Notes under the pieces: model-generated
Told to the model about the DNA's origin: nothing
Databases searched by the model: none
What the model saw: the letters and a program-made list of their open reading frames with translations, nothing else
Made by a program: the position numbers and the translations under genes
Shown here: positions 17,183-27,500 of the stretch, piece after piece
How the letters are laid out: each line of letters opens with the position of its first letter
Position numbering within the stretch: the stretch's first letter is position 1
Source: Paenibacillus oryzae
GTDB taxonomy: Bacteria; Bacillota; Bacilli; Paenibacillales; Paenibacillaceae
Assembly: GCF_001675045.1 (NCBI RefSeq)
Contig: NZ_LYPA01000032.1
Span: 62,001-126,000, forward strand
DNA length: 64,000 bases
Direction of reading: 5' to 3'

Positions 17183-18688
17183 TTAATCCTGGACCTTGTA
17201 GCGGAACCAGTCAAAATGCGCCGGCGTCTGCGACGATGCGCCGTTGCCCGTAGCATACATAGCAAAATAAACCCCTGTAAAGCCGCCCGCAACCTCCGTT
17301 GAAAGCAAGCTGCACTCCCCGCTTCCAAACGGGATAAATGTGCTGTTGCCGTCATAATAACCAAGCGTATATCGCTCGCGATCGGCTTGTACAGCCAGCG
17401 TAATGGAATCCGCCCCCCACGGCATTTCGTTTTCAATCCTCCACAAGCTGCCGATGCGCCTTCTCATAATCAGCTTTGTTTCACCCACAATTCGGGCAAT
17501 GGCTATTTCATAATGGAATCTTTCATTCATAAAGACCGTAAGGCCGGCTTCATCCCCATCCCGCTCCGGCGCAAACGCCATAAGTGCAGACACCTCGCAC
17601 TGGAAATGCTGCTGCCTTCTTCCTACAAATGCAGGAGCAGCGATATCATTGAGGGTAGCCGCGGAGCCGGTTAGCGTAAGGAAGCCCTCTTGTTTATTCA
17701 GCGACCATAGCTGCGAATCGGATTTCCGCAAAAAATTCCAGCTATAATCCAGCGTCTTGCCATCAAAATCATCTTTCTCCGGTTTAGGGGCAAGGGGTTG
17801 CAGATTCAACCCGTCAGAGGACATCTCTTCACTAATTGTTCCGTTGTCTCCGATTGTCGGCCATCCCTCCTCGCTCCAGGTAACAGGGGCAAGAAAGGTT
17901 TCCCGGCCAAGATGATGCTTGTTGGGATAACCAAGCGGGCGTATACCCAGAAATACGGCCCACCATGTCCCTTCCGGGGTCTGCACCAAATCCGCATGCC
18001 CTGTTGCATGAATGGTTTTGTTCAGGCTGCGATGGGTCATGATCGGATTATGCGGGTTGCTTTCGTAAGGGCCATCCGGCCGTTTGCTTCTTGCAATCGT
18101 TTCCATATGCCCATATTCAGTACCGCCCTCCGCAATCATAAGGTAATACCATTCTCCAATGCGGTAAATATGCGGCGCCTCGGGATATTGTCCGCCCGTG
18201 CCGTTCCATATAGGTACACAATCCGAAAGTCTTTTGCCCGTAGCGAGATCTATTCGGCTTTGATAAACCTTCATGTCCATGGAGGTTGTATAATAAACAG
18301 TGCCATCGTCATCAAAAAACAGCTCGGGATCGATGCCGCCTTGCTCCACATAAATCGGATCAGACCATTGTCCGCGCGGGTTATCGGTATAAACAAAAAA
18401 ATTGCCGCCGCTCGTTACATTGGTAGTCGTCATATAAAATATGTCCTTATGTACACGAATTGTTGGAGCAAAAATGCCCTGCGAGCTGCCAGCCCGGCTT
18501 AAATCCAGCTGCTCCGGCCTGCTCAAGCAATGCCCGATCTGCTCCCAATGAACGAGGTCCTTGCTATGGAACAATGGAACACCAGGATAATATTCGAAGG
18601 AACTTGTGACCAGATAATAATCATCCCCGTGCCTGCAAATGCTGGGATCGGGATGAAAGCCGCTGATAACGGGATTGCGATAAGTCAT
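17183..18688 (-). CDS. GH43 glycosidase (beta-xylosidase-like)
   Basis: 501 residues, no signal peptide, so cytoplasmic. GH43 catalytic set: base D14 in SGFHPDPSI, modulating Asp in GGIDPELFFDDDG, acid Glu in QYPEAPHIYRIGEWYY. The C-terminal ~190 residues form a beta-sandwich (DDFDGKTLDYSWNFLRK onward). It is about 50 residues shorter than the GH43 at 6770-8437 and clearly a paralogue. ATG 18688 follows AGGAGTG. It is monocistronic with its own terminator. Likely substrates are xylo-, arabinoxylo- or arabino-oligosaccharides. Confidence 0.85.
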   Translation of the reverse strand: MTYRNPVISGFHPDPSICRHGDDYYLVTSSFEYYPGVPLFHSKDLVHWEQIGHCLSRPEQLDLSRAGSSQGIFAPTIRVHKDIFYMTTTNVTSGGNFFVYTDNPRGQWSDPIYVEQGGIDPELFFDDDGTVYYTTSMDMKVYQSRIDLATGKRLSDCVPIWNGTGGQYPEAPHIYRIGEWYYLMIAEGGTEYGHMETIARSKRPDGPYESNPHNPIMTHRSLNKTIHATGHADLVQTPEGTWWAVFLGIRPLGYPNKHHLGRETFLAPVTWSEEGWPTIGDNGTISEEMSSDGLNLQPLAPKPEKDDFDGKTLDYSWNFLRKSDSQLWSLNKQEGFLTLTGSAATLNDIAAPAFVGRRQQHFQCEVSALMAFAPERDGDEAGLTVFMNERFHYEIAIARIVGETKLIMRRRIGSLWRIENEMPWGADSITLAVQADRERYTLGYYDGNSTFIPFGSGECSLLSTEVAGGFTGVYFAMYATGNGASSQTPAHFDWFRYKVQD

Positions 18689-18807
18689 TTCCTATCACTC
18701 CTTATAAAAAAATGGATATGTACATAATATACTACCACTACCAGACTCTAGTACAACCCTTGTCTTTCTATACGTTTTACAAAAGAGCTGCAGCGTTGCG
18801 GGCATTT

Positions 18808-18845
18808 CTCCTAAACCTCTCACATTCTGGCCTGATGCAGGTTTG
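18808..18845. repeat. Fragment of the family-2 repeat
   Basis: TTCTCCTAAACCTCTCACA followed by TTCTGGCCTGATGC matches the end region of the family-2 elements (compare 51690-51717). Only ~38 bp remain, between two divergent genes. Confidence 0.45.
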
Positions 18846-18900
18846 TTTTTTTCCTTTTTATCCTATATCGTAAATAGAATAGAAAGGAGCGGAATGATAC

Positions 18901-19548
18901 ATGCAACCTGCAAAACCTACATCCACGCTGTCGCAATCTCCCGGCAGCATTCGTTTTCATGCCGCAATGTTGGTTCTTTTTTTTCTGAATGTATTTGTAC
19001 TGGTTCCCGTTTTGGCGGCGCCTGCGGAAAAGCTGTATATGGCTCTCCTTTTTCCGCCTCTGATTGTGATGAACCTGTGGGCGTTACTGCTGATCCTGCT
19101 TCCAGCCGCATTGCAGCGGAGCTATATTTTGTTCAGAGGCATATTTGGCGTAGTTTGCAGTCTGAGCCTGCTTATTGTCATGCAAAAATTCGCCTATTCC
19201 ATGCTGGAGCTGAATACTCCGTTTTTTGCATTGGGAACCCTGCTCGCCTATGGAATTGCTCTCTATGACTATATAAAACGGAACCGCAAAAAAAAGGGCA
19301 AGCAAACTGCCCCTGTCTTCTTGCAAAAGTCAAAAAAGGATGCCCGGACCAAGTCCGAATGGAGCAAGCCCGTCGCAGCCTTTGCAGGTCTGGGCTATCT
19401 GGCTTCCAATGTTACGCTTGGATTTGTTACGCAGCAGTTTGTTGTCGTTGTGCTCATTTTGATCTATGGCATGCTGAGCTATACGGTGTTTCATTTTATG
19501 ATGGAGCTTAGGCGTTATATTTCGATATCCCGCTATCCTTCACTATAG
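18901..19548 (+). CDS. Polytopic membrane protein of unknown function
   Basis: 215 residues with about five hydrophobic helices: ~22-42 (AMLVLFFLNVFVLVPVLAA), ~47-68, ~77-95, ~106-122 and, after a Lys/Arg-rich loop (RKKKGKQ, ~128-155), two more at ~160-205. AAAGGAG precedes the ATG. No family recognised. It runs divergently from the GH43 gene and is followed 95 bp later by the oxidoreductase gene on the same strand, so the two may form an operon. Confidence 0.7.
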   Translation: MQPAKPTSTLSQSPGSIRFHAAMLVLFFLNVFVLVPVLAAPAEKLYMALLFPPLIVMNLWALLLILLPAALQRSYILFRGIFGVVCSLSLLIVMQKFAYSMLELNTPFFALGTLLAYGIALYDYIKRNRKKKGKQTAPVFLQKSKKDARTKSEWSKPVAAFAGLGYLASNVTLGFVTQQFVVVVLILIYGMLSYTVFHFMMELRRYISISRYPSL

Positions 19549-19643
19549 TAGCTGAACAAAAAGTGCGTACTTACCGGGCAACACACTTTACTTTTATACT
19601 TATAACTGCAAAAGACTATAAATCATTAACTCGGAGGATAGTC

Positions 19644-20207
19644 ATGAAAACTCTCATCATCATAGCCCACCCCGATTTAAAATCATCCGTGATCAACAAA
19701 CGCTGGATGGCCGAGCTTGAGAAATATTCAGATAAATTTACGATTCACGACTTGTACAAGGCTTACCCCGAAGGCAAAATCGACGTAAACAATGAACAAA
19801 GGCTTGTGGAGGAGCACGGGAATCTGGTTTTTCAATTTCCTATCTACTGGTTTAGCTGTCCGCCTTTGCTCAAGCAATGGCTGGATGAGGTTTTGCTCTA
19901 CGGATGGGCTTATGGCTCAAACGGAACCGCACTGAAAAACCGCAAGGTTGCTCTTGCCGTCTCCGCAGGAATCAAAAAGGAAGAGTACAGCCCATCCGGG
20001 CGATACCGCTCAGAATTGGAACAGGTTTTACTTCCGTTTGCGCTGACGTTCCAGTATTGCCAGGCCAACTACCGTTCGTTCTATGCCCAATACGGACACG
20101 AGGGCGACCCCGGAGAAAATACTCCCGGCATGGACGCCAACAATTCAACAAACGAACTGGACAAAAGTGCCCGTAATTACATTGACTTCCTCAATCATGT
20201 GAATTAA
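19644..20207 (+). CDS. NAD(P)H-dependent oxidoreductase, flavodoxin-like fold
   Basis: 187 residues from the ATG at 19644, which has TCGGAGGATAG upstream; the longer frame from 19563 lacks a site. Signatures of the KefF/YwrO/MdaB quinone reductase family: LIIIAHPDLKSSVIN at the N-terminus for FMN phosphate binding, then VFQFPIYWFSCPPLLKQWLD and WAYGSNGTALKNRK. Such proteins reduce quinones or other electrophiles with NAD(P)H in the cytoplasm. The length is typical. Confidence 0.88.
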   Translation: MKTLIIIAHPDLKSSVINKRWMAELEKYSDKFTIHDLYKAYPEGKIDVNNEQRLVEEHGNLVFQFPIYWFSCPPLLKQWLDEVLLYGWAYGSNGTALKNRKVALAVSAGIKKEEYSPSGRYRSELEQVLLPFALTFQYCQANYRSFYAQYGHEGDPGENTPGMDANNSTNELDKSARNYIDFLNHVN

Positions 20208-20255
20208 TATTACCAGTCAGCCAGGCATATTTTGATCACTTCTATAAGCAAAAAG

Positions 20256-20290
20256 GACGCCTTATCATTCTAATAACGAATGAGGGCGTC
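20256..20290 (-). terminator. Strong minus-strand terminator without a known upstream gene
   Basis: GACGCCTTATCATTC pairs with GAATGAGGGCGTC around TAATAAC. The T run (CCTTTTTGC) is on the minus-strand side only. It therefore ends a minus-strand transcript; the only candidate is the small ORF at 20265-20369. Confidence 0.65.
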
Positions 20291-20369
20291 TCCAGCTCGC
20301 AATAAAAATATTCATGACATCAAGAGAATCATCCGGCAGCATGCCCGGCGGAACACAGGTTTCACTCAT
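20265..20369 (-). CDS. Candidate 34-residue small protein
   Basis: ATG at 20369 is preceded by AAAAAGGAGGGCGGGGCCT, a very strong ribosome binding site. It reads MSETCVPPGMLPDDSLDV and ends HSLLE, with its TGA in the 3' arm of a strong terminator. No known family. A sigma-G/F-like upstream sequence (TGAATA, then AATTATA 18 bases later) is only a weak match. The combination of site, frame and terminator supports a real small transcript; expression and function are unproven. Confidence 0.5.
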   Translation of the reverse strand: MSETCVPPGMLPDDSLDVMNIFIASWRRPHSLLE

Positions 20370-20599
20370 AGGCCCCGCCCTCCTTTTTGCCTTTCATTTG
20401 CTAATCCATGTATAATTCTAAAAGGTCGTATCAGTTATTCACATCATCAAGCATCTATAAAAATATCATAATTATCCAAATTGAACCTTTAATTTAATCG
20501 TGTTTAACTAGATGAAAATCTTCATTAAATGTTCACTTATGCGCGGAGTTTTTGATCTCTATAATTAACCCCATACTAGATATGAAGGGTTGAGAGAGA

Positions 20600-21100
20600 A
20601 TGCCGGCAACAAAGAAGGAAAGTCTTTATTTTGGCTTAATGATGTGTTTTGGAATGGTTATTGTGATGACGACGTATAATCTGGCGTTGAATAATCGGTT
20701 ATGGGAGATAACGTTAGCGGAGGGCGTTGTTGAATTTTTATGCGGCATTTCTGTAGCATTTTTACTGGACTTTTTCCTCGTTGGGCCGTTTGCCAAAAAA
20801 ATGGCGTTTAAGCTTCCTATTAATAAATCCAAAAAGGTGTACGCCATTTTGTCCATCTCAACTTGTATGGTTATCGGAATGGCGGCATGCATGTCCTTAT
20901 ACGGCCTGGCAATGGCCTATTGGATTAACGGTCCAGGGACGGAGCCGCTGTTGGTAAGCTACCTGCAAACCTTCGGCAAAAACTTTATTGTTGCCCTTCC
21001 GCTGCAATTATTAATTGTTGGTCCCTTGGTTCGTTACGTATTTATTCGTTTTGTCCAAAAGAAAACCAACTCCCCTCTCGCAGGCGCAAGCCAGATTTAA
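20600..21100 (+). CDS. DUF2798-like membrane protein
   Basis: 166 residues with four membrane helices in two similar halves: ~10-28 (YFGLMMCFGMVIVMTTYNLA), ~44-64, ~83-104 and ~128-150. The repeated pattern of helix pairs separated by a short charged loop, each half starting with a Gly-rich helix, matches the DUF2798 family. GAGAGAGA precedes the ATG. Function of the family is unknown. Confidence 0.75.
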   Translation: MPATKKESLYFGLMMCFGMVIVMTTYNLALNNRLWEITLAEGVVEFLCGISVAFLLDFFLVGPFAKKMAFKLPINKSKKVYAILSISTCMVIGMAACMSLYGLAMAYWINGPGTEPLLVSYLQTFGKNFIVALPLQLLIVGPLVRYVFIRFVQKKTNSPLAGASQI

Positions 21101-21120
21101 TAATGCGCATCTCAGTCCTG

Positions 21121-21170
21121 GCGATCTGTCGATCTGGCAATCTGAAGATCTGGCGATCTATCGATTCCGC
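21121..21170. repeat. Short GATCTG-rich tandem repeat
   Basis: Degenerate ~10-13-bp units (GCGATCTGTC, GATCTGGCAATCT, GAAGATCTGG, CGATCTATCG) directly after the DUF2798 gene. Confidence 0.5.
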
Positions 21171-21263
21171 GATACTCAAAGAGATCACGCTGAAAAAAAC
21201 AAACAGGCTCATGGAGGTTAATCCTCGGTCGAGTGCCTTCCAAGATAATTATCCGCGTTTGCG

Positions 21264-21298
21264 AAAAATGACCAAGGCGTAATCAGCCTTGGCCATTT
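21264..21298 (-). terminator. Probable terminator for the giant GH43 gene
   Basis: AAATGACCAAGGC pairs with GCCTTGGCCATTT (one mismatch); TTTTTCG follows on the minus strand. It lies 286 bases past the stop at 21584, after a palindrome ladder. It may also serve the plus-strand gene. Confidence 0.6.
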
Positions 21299-21365
21299 CA
21301 TTTGTTGCATTTGCATTAATGCGATCTCTATTTAATGCCCTCAAACTTAATGCCCTCAAATTGTA

Positions 21366-21542
21366 TTTATACGATAATTCACTCAAAATAGCTGCCCATC
21401 CAGGGAGGAGAAGGCTTGTTGTATGAAAAAACATACAAAATATAAGCCTGAGCCCTCTGCCGCCTTCGTTTTGTACGATTCATCATACAAAATAGCTTAA
21501 CTGACCCTTATGAGAGCAGCTTTTATACGAAAAATCATACAA
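21366..21542. repeat. Second-type palindrome ladder, four units
   Basis: Four palindromes of the type TTTTGTACGA-N4/6-TCATACAAAA start at 21366, 21418, 21469 and 21521, i.e. 52/51/52 bp apart. The best is 21469-21492. It lies between the giant GH43 gene and its probable terminator, hence in the 3' untranslated region. The spacing resembles that of the other ladder family although the palindrome sequence differs. Confidence 0.7.
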
Positions 21543-21583
21543 CGCACGCTCTCTTCCGTATTAATTGTACGTCCACTCTGCAT

Positions 21584-24500
21584 TTACTCCATCAATTTGG
21601 CAACGATGGCTGCTACCTCTGCCCGCGTTATTAGGCTTTTTGGACGAATCGAGCCGTCCCCGTAGCCGGAAATAATTCCTGCCTCCGTCAAAGCCTTGAT
21701 CGCTTCTCTAGCCCAAGCCGAAACGGCGTTGCCATCGGTAAATACATGCTCGCCTGAGTTTGCTCCAGCATCGATTGGCTTAAGCTTATCTTTAAGACCT
21801 CTGTAAAGGATGACAAACACTTCTTCGCGCGTCATCTGATCCTTCGGCTTGAACTCGCCGTCAGGGAAGCCATTCACCAGACCGGCGGTATGCAACCCGT
21901 TAATATAAGGACCGTACCAGGCATCCGCGGCAACATCAGTGAACACAGCCGGTGTATCGGTTGCCTGCAAGCCAAGCAGTCTGAACGCGACGGCCGCAAA
22001 CTCCGCCCTGCTCATCTGCCTTTCGGGCTTGAAGCTGCCGTCCGGGAAGCCTGTCAGCACACCGCTTGCAGTCAGCTTGGTTATGACCTCTTTCGCCCAA
22101 TGGCTGCCCGTATCTGCAAACTCCGTTGGTGTTGGAGACGGACTGCCCGTAGGGGCAGGCGTTGAGCTTGCCGTTGGCGATGGCGTCGGACTCGGGCTGG
22201 CGCTTGCCGTTGGCGTCGCGCTTGGCCCCATCGACGCTGTTGGCGACGGCGTCGAATTTGAACCCGGCGAAGTCGTTGACGATGGTGTTGGACTTGTTGT
22301 GGACGTTGGCGCAGGAGTAGGCTCCGGCGTCGTTGTTGGAGTTGGTGCCGCCTCCACTGTCACATTGCTCCAGTCGCTAAAGCCGCCGTCTGCTGTTGTC
22401 ACGCTAATAACAGCCGTTCCTGCCTTTAATGCCGTTACCTTTCCGGAAGCATCCACTGTTGCCACATCAGTTGCATTACTGGACCACAGCAGTCCCTTGT
22501 TTGTTGCATTAGCTGGCGTTACAACAGCGTTAAGCGCTGCTTGCTCGCCCGCCTTCAAGCTGACGGAGCTGCCCTCCAGCTCCACTCCCGTTACCGGCAC
22601 GTCTTGCCGAGGCGGCGTTACGCCCGGCACTTGCGCCGACAAAGCCGCATATTGCGATGCCGTTACCGGAATAACGGTGCCATGGCGCGGACTGGATGGA
22701 AGATGGTAGCTCGCCGATTTTGTCCAGTTACCGGAATCCAGGTCTGTTGTCTCAAAAGGTACGTATCCTTGTTTCCCAAATTCATCAATGAACAGATACC
22801 ATTTGTCCTCGGTATTGGATTTGACAACGGTTGGACCTTCTCCGCGTTCAATCTGTCCTTTCCCGATGGCTTCCTTCACCAGCTCAAAATCATTGGCGAA
22901 AATGCCGCTTCCTTTTTCCTGGAACACAAACTTTCCGGAAGGCGTCCCCTGGTTGTTGTCCCGTTCATCCTTCGTGAAGCGGTATACGCTTCCTCCATCC
23001 TTCACTATTGTGGTATCAATGATGGAATATCCGTAATCCATATAAACCTGCGGCTCCGAGAAGGTGTAAAAATCTCTCGTTGTAGCGTACATGATCCGTT
23101 GCTGGCTGTCGCCGCTGTGATCCGGCGTATTGTACAGCTTGGATGCCCACAATACGACGTATTGGCCATTGACATCGTCGTACACAACCTCTGGAGCCCA
23201 GGTATTGCCTGCGTTTTCCGGCGCTACCTCGACCATGCGCTGCTGAGACCAGTTCACCAGATCGGAGGATTCCCAAACCATAATGGAGCGGCTGCCGGAG
23301 CGTTGCGCGCGATTCCAGTCATTATTGCCGTAAATTTTCAGATCGGTTGCGATCATATAAAACTTATCGCCCTCGGGCGACGCGATAATGGAAGGATCGC
23401 GCAGTCCCTTTTCGCCAAGCGCAGAGGTCAACACGGGTTGGCCATTATTCATTTCTCGCCAATCCAGCGCCGTATTTCCGTTGCTTAGAGCCATGTAAAT
23501 TTGCTCGCCGTTTGCGCTGCTTTCGCCCTTGAAGTAGCTGAACAAATATCCCGCAAGCTCCTCCTGAGGCGGAAGCTCCCGAACAACAGCTCCAAAAGCT
23601 TTGGTCAGCGAAACGGAGCCTTTGCTGATGGTTGCCGTTAAAGCAATCGTTCTATCCCCGCTTCCATGAGCCGGACGGTTCACTTCTCCAGTAGCCGTTA
23701 CAATGGAACCATCCTCTGTCGCCCATGTAATGACAGAGCCGTGCTCGCCCTTGGTCGGCAGCGTCAAATGACCCCGCACATCAGCGATATTATTTACCTT
23801 CAACGCCGCGGCATCCCACTCCGCCAGCTGGCGGTCATTTTCCATAGGCAGCACGGTAAAGGTAAAGCTTTTGCTCCCCTTATGCGTACCGTCGGACACC
23901 TCAGCCGTCAACGTGACGATGGCAGGCGGACCGCCATACGGAGGACGGTTCACCGTTCCGTCCGTGCTAATGACGCTTGCATCGGAGGAGGTCCACGTTA
24001 CTGTCAGCCCTTGCCCGGCAGTTGTCGGCAGACTCAGATTTCCACGCACCTCATCCTTGGATGGGTTGGCCCCAAGCATCGAGGCCGCATCAAGCTGCTC
24101 CGCAGCCTCCGATACAGACAGCCCCTCCAGTACATCCAGCTTGTCGGCATAATCTGTATACAGAGCTTCTACTTCAGCCGCGTTTAACGCGCCGTCATAA
24201 ATTTGGAAGTCGGCAATTTTCCCGCCGAAATAAGGGTCCAGGGCATAAAACGATTTGCCGATATAGCCGCTTGGTCCCGTCGTCCGTTTGATCTGCTCCA
24301 GCGTAAAGCCGCCCGTTGCTCCGGTTCCGGCCGGCTGGCCGTCAATATACAAGGCAAGCTTTCCTTCCTGCCCCTGCACGGTTACCGTTACCAGCTTCCA
24401 TGTTTGAGTCGGCAGAACGGATGAAGCAATCGCGCTTTGCTCGTTTCTCCAGCCGTTTGTCGCAATACCGGTCCGAGCTCCGCTTGACGCGTTGTTGTTA

Positions 24501-27500
24501 TTGTTGTATTTAGGCGTCAAGTATAAATAATGGGTATCGTTTTGTCCTAGAGCAAACACCCACTCCGCCGGACGAGTGCTATTCCAGCTTACGAGCGAAG
24601 ATACCGTCACATCCTGCAGACCGTCCAAAACGCCTTGCGGAATTTCGATATAGGAATCTACGGAGCCTCCGGCAAAATCCGCCACGCCAGTGCCTCCGGC
24701 CTCGACGTGACGGGCCTTGTCTTTATTCCTCCAGATGCCGTCAAATTCACCCGCCTGGTCCACTACCGTCGTATCCTCCACCTTGCCAAAATCATAGTAG
24801 AGCTTCAGCTTCGGCGTTTCACGCGGCGGTTCAACATCTGTTCCTTTGGATTCGGTAATCATAATCCAGCTAATCTGCGGATCTGCGTTGCCGCTCGCCG
24901 CACGGCGCACGGTCAGCTCCAGCTTGCCGGCGGTTGCCGTTACATTGCTGTAGCTCAACACATCGCGCGCCGAGGTGAACACGTAGCCCGGCGTCATGAC
25001 GTTCCCGTTCAGCAAAATGTTGGCTTTCCGGTTGCCGTTGGAGTATTGAGCCCATGGATCATACAGGCCAACGTAAACGTTGTATTTTGCTTCCTCCACA
25101 TCAAAACGATAGGTTAAATCATCGCCTTTATTGCTCAGCAGGTAGCGAAGCGAGCTGAACAAATCTCCACTGTCGGTGCCATTGGAGTTCGTATTGTATC
25201 CGACATGCCCCCAAGTGGGAGCAGAAGCCGCATTATAGGCTTGATCAATGACAGCGCCGTTCAGGACGTTTTCCGCCCCCATCAGCTCTATCATTTCCTG
25301 GTAATCCGCTGTATTGGCTCCGCCCGCATGGACAAAATAAGCCTTGCCCTCAGGGATTACATAAAGCTTGTGCTGAATTTTTTTGTTGCCGAACTCGGGC
25401 AGCGTTCCCGCCAGAGTAGCCGGACCCGGCTTTGCAAAGGCTGACGCAGTGGAAGTCCAAATCACTGGCGTTGTGACGTCAGTGCCGTCGCCTTGCTTAA
25501 CTACGAGAGTTTCCGGAAGCTGCGGCAGTTGACCAATTGTAGTGCTGCCGGGAAGCTCCGTCTTGATCTCCACGCGGCCCATGCCGTTCAGATCCTCCAG
25601 CGTCCATTCGTCATGCCAGCGCAGCACAATTTCATCGCCTTGCCCGAATTCGATAGGCAGCCAAACGTAACGCGAGTTTTTCAAATCATTTTTGTTCCAG
25701 CGGTCGCCCATATAAATAAATTTGCCGTTAGCAGGGTCCACCGGAATTACATGTGTGCTTTGCGAGCCAAAGGTGGTAGAGCTGCCCGGCGCAACATCGC
25801 GCATCGGCCTCCACGGCCCCATCAAATTATCCGCTACCGTATATTTGCCCACGTTAGGGTCCCAGCCCGTAGCTCCGGATGTAATCATGTAATAAAGACC
25901 CTGATACTTGAACAATGCCGGAGCCTCGCGCTGGGCAAGCGGGAAAACGCGGACGTAATCTACGCCGTATTCCGCCTTGTACTCCGTATCCCGCTCGACA
26001 TTGCCATCCTTATGCCAGCCCACAACATCCGTATAATCCTCATTCAGCCTGGAGATATACATCGTTAAATTCTCTTCACTGGAATAAACCAGATAAGCCG
26101 TACCGTCATCATCCTTGAACAGCGTCATGTCGCGGGCCATGCCCGGCTGATTTGGCTGTCCGTTGTCCGTCGCTCCTTCAGGCGCACGGTCCATTCGTTC
26201 GCTTTTGCCATAAACAAACGGTCCTGTCGGGGAATCGCTGATTGCATAACCCGCCTCCGCCTTGGCATAGTTAGCTGTGGACGTCTCTGAAGGCCCGTCG
26301 GTATGCATCCACATGACGTAATTGTCATTTTTGGCGTTGTAAAGGACCTTTGGTCTTTCAATGATCCGGTCGATGCCGATATCGTTGAGAATGTCGGCTT
26401 TATCCTGACGCCCTGCGTACAGCGACGAAATCAGCGGATCATTGGTGAAGGCGTCCATATCCTTAATCGCAGTCAGCGCTAGACCTTCATCCTGCCAGTT
26501 GTACAGATCGGTCGACGAATAAACGCGCACTCCTCTTGCAGGCAGGTAGCCATGCGTTTTATCCTCGCCGTACCAATAATACTTTTGCGATTTTTCATCA
26601 AAAATAATGCCTGCCCCATGAGCCTGGATCAAGGCTCCGTTCGTATCGTTCCAGACAGCGCCCGGCTTAAAAGAGGAATAGACCTCGCTCACCGCCAGAC
26701 CCGCTATGCCCGCAGCCAAATCCGCAATAGCCGCCCGAATTTTCTCCTGATTGTCCGGGCTTCCATAATCCTGCCCCGGCTCCGATAGAGCCGTCAGAAG
26801 AGCATTAGCCGCTGCAATGGAATCGTTCAAAATACCAAGGCTGTAGGGCGAATAATTATCTGCGCCTTTTGCTGCCTCAGCCTCCGTTATTTTATCCTGC
26901 AAATCAGAAGTCGGCACCACTACGGATTTCCGAATGATCAGATAGTTGACCAAGGGATCGTTGTATTGATTCAAGGTTCCCGCTGCCGGACCTTGCACAC
27001 GCAAATCCAGCATGCCATCGCTCACCGCGATTTTGCGGTAGGTTACCTCTTTAAAAGCGCCGTCGGCCCCGATCGCCATATCGCCGCCGGAAACATTAAC
27101 GCCCTCAAGCAACAGATTGACGCTGCGGCCGCTCCAAGGGTTCTGGAAGCCGAAGGTGACATCATATTCATCCGAAGGCAGCTCAAAACGGTATTCCAGC
27201 GCTTTGTCCCTGACCTGAGGGCCATTGTAATATCTCAGACTGCCCTCCTTGGTTGCAGCATTGCCTCCGCTAGTTCCGCTTGTTGCTGTCACCAGCCCCC
27301 ACTGCTTGCCTGTAACGGGATCAGGACCGTATACCTGCTCCGTAACGGAGGCGTACAGACCAAGCTTGTCATTGCCTTCCAATGTAGCAGGCGTGGCATC
27401 GCCCGCGTTTACAAAATACAAAATATAATCGTTAGCCTTTAGCTCCTGCTCCGTCCAGTCCGAGGAAGGCGCGCTGTCGCCGCCATCCGCAAAGACCGGT

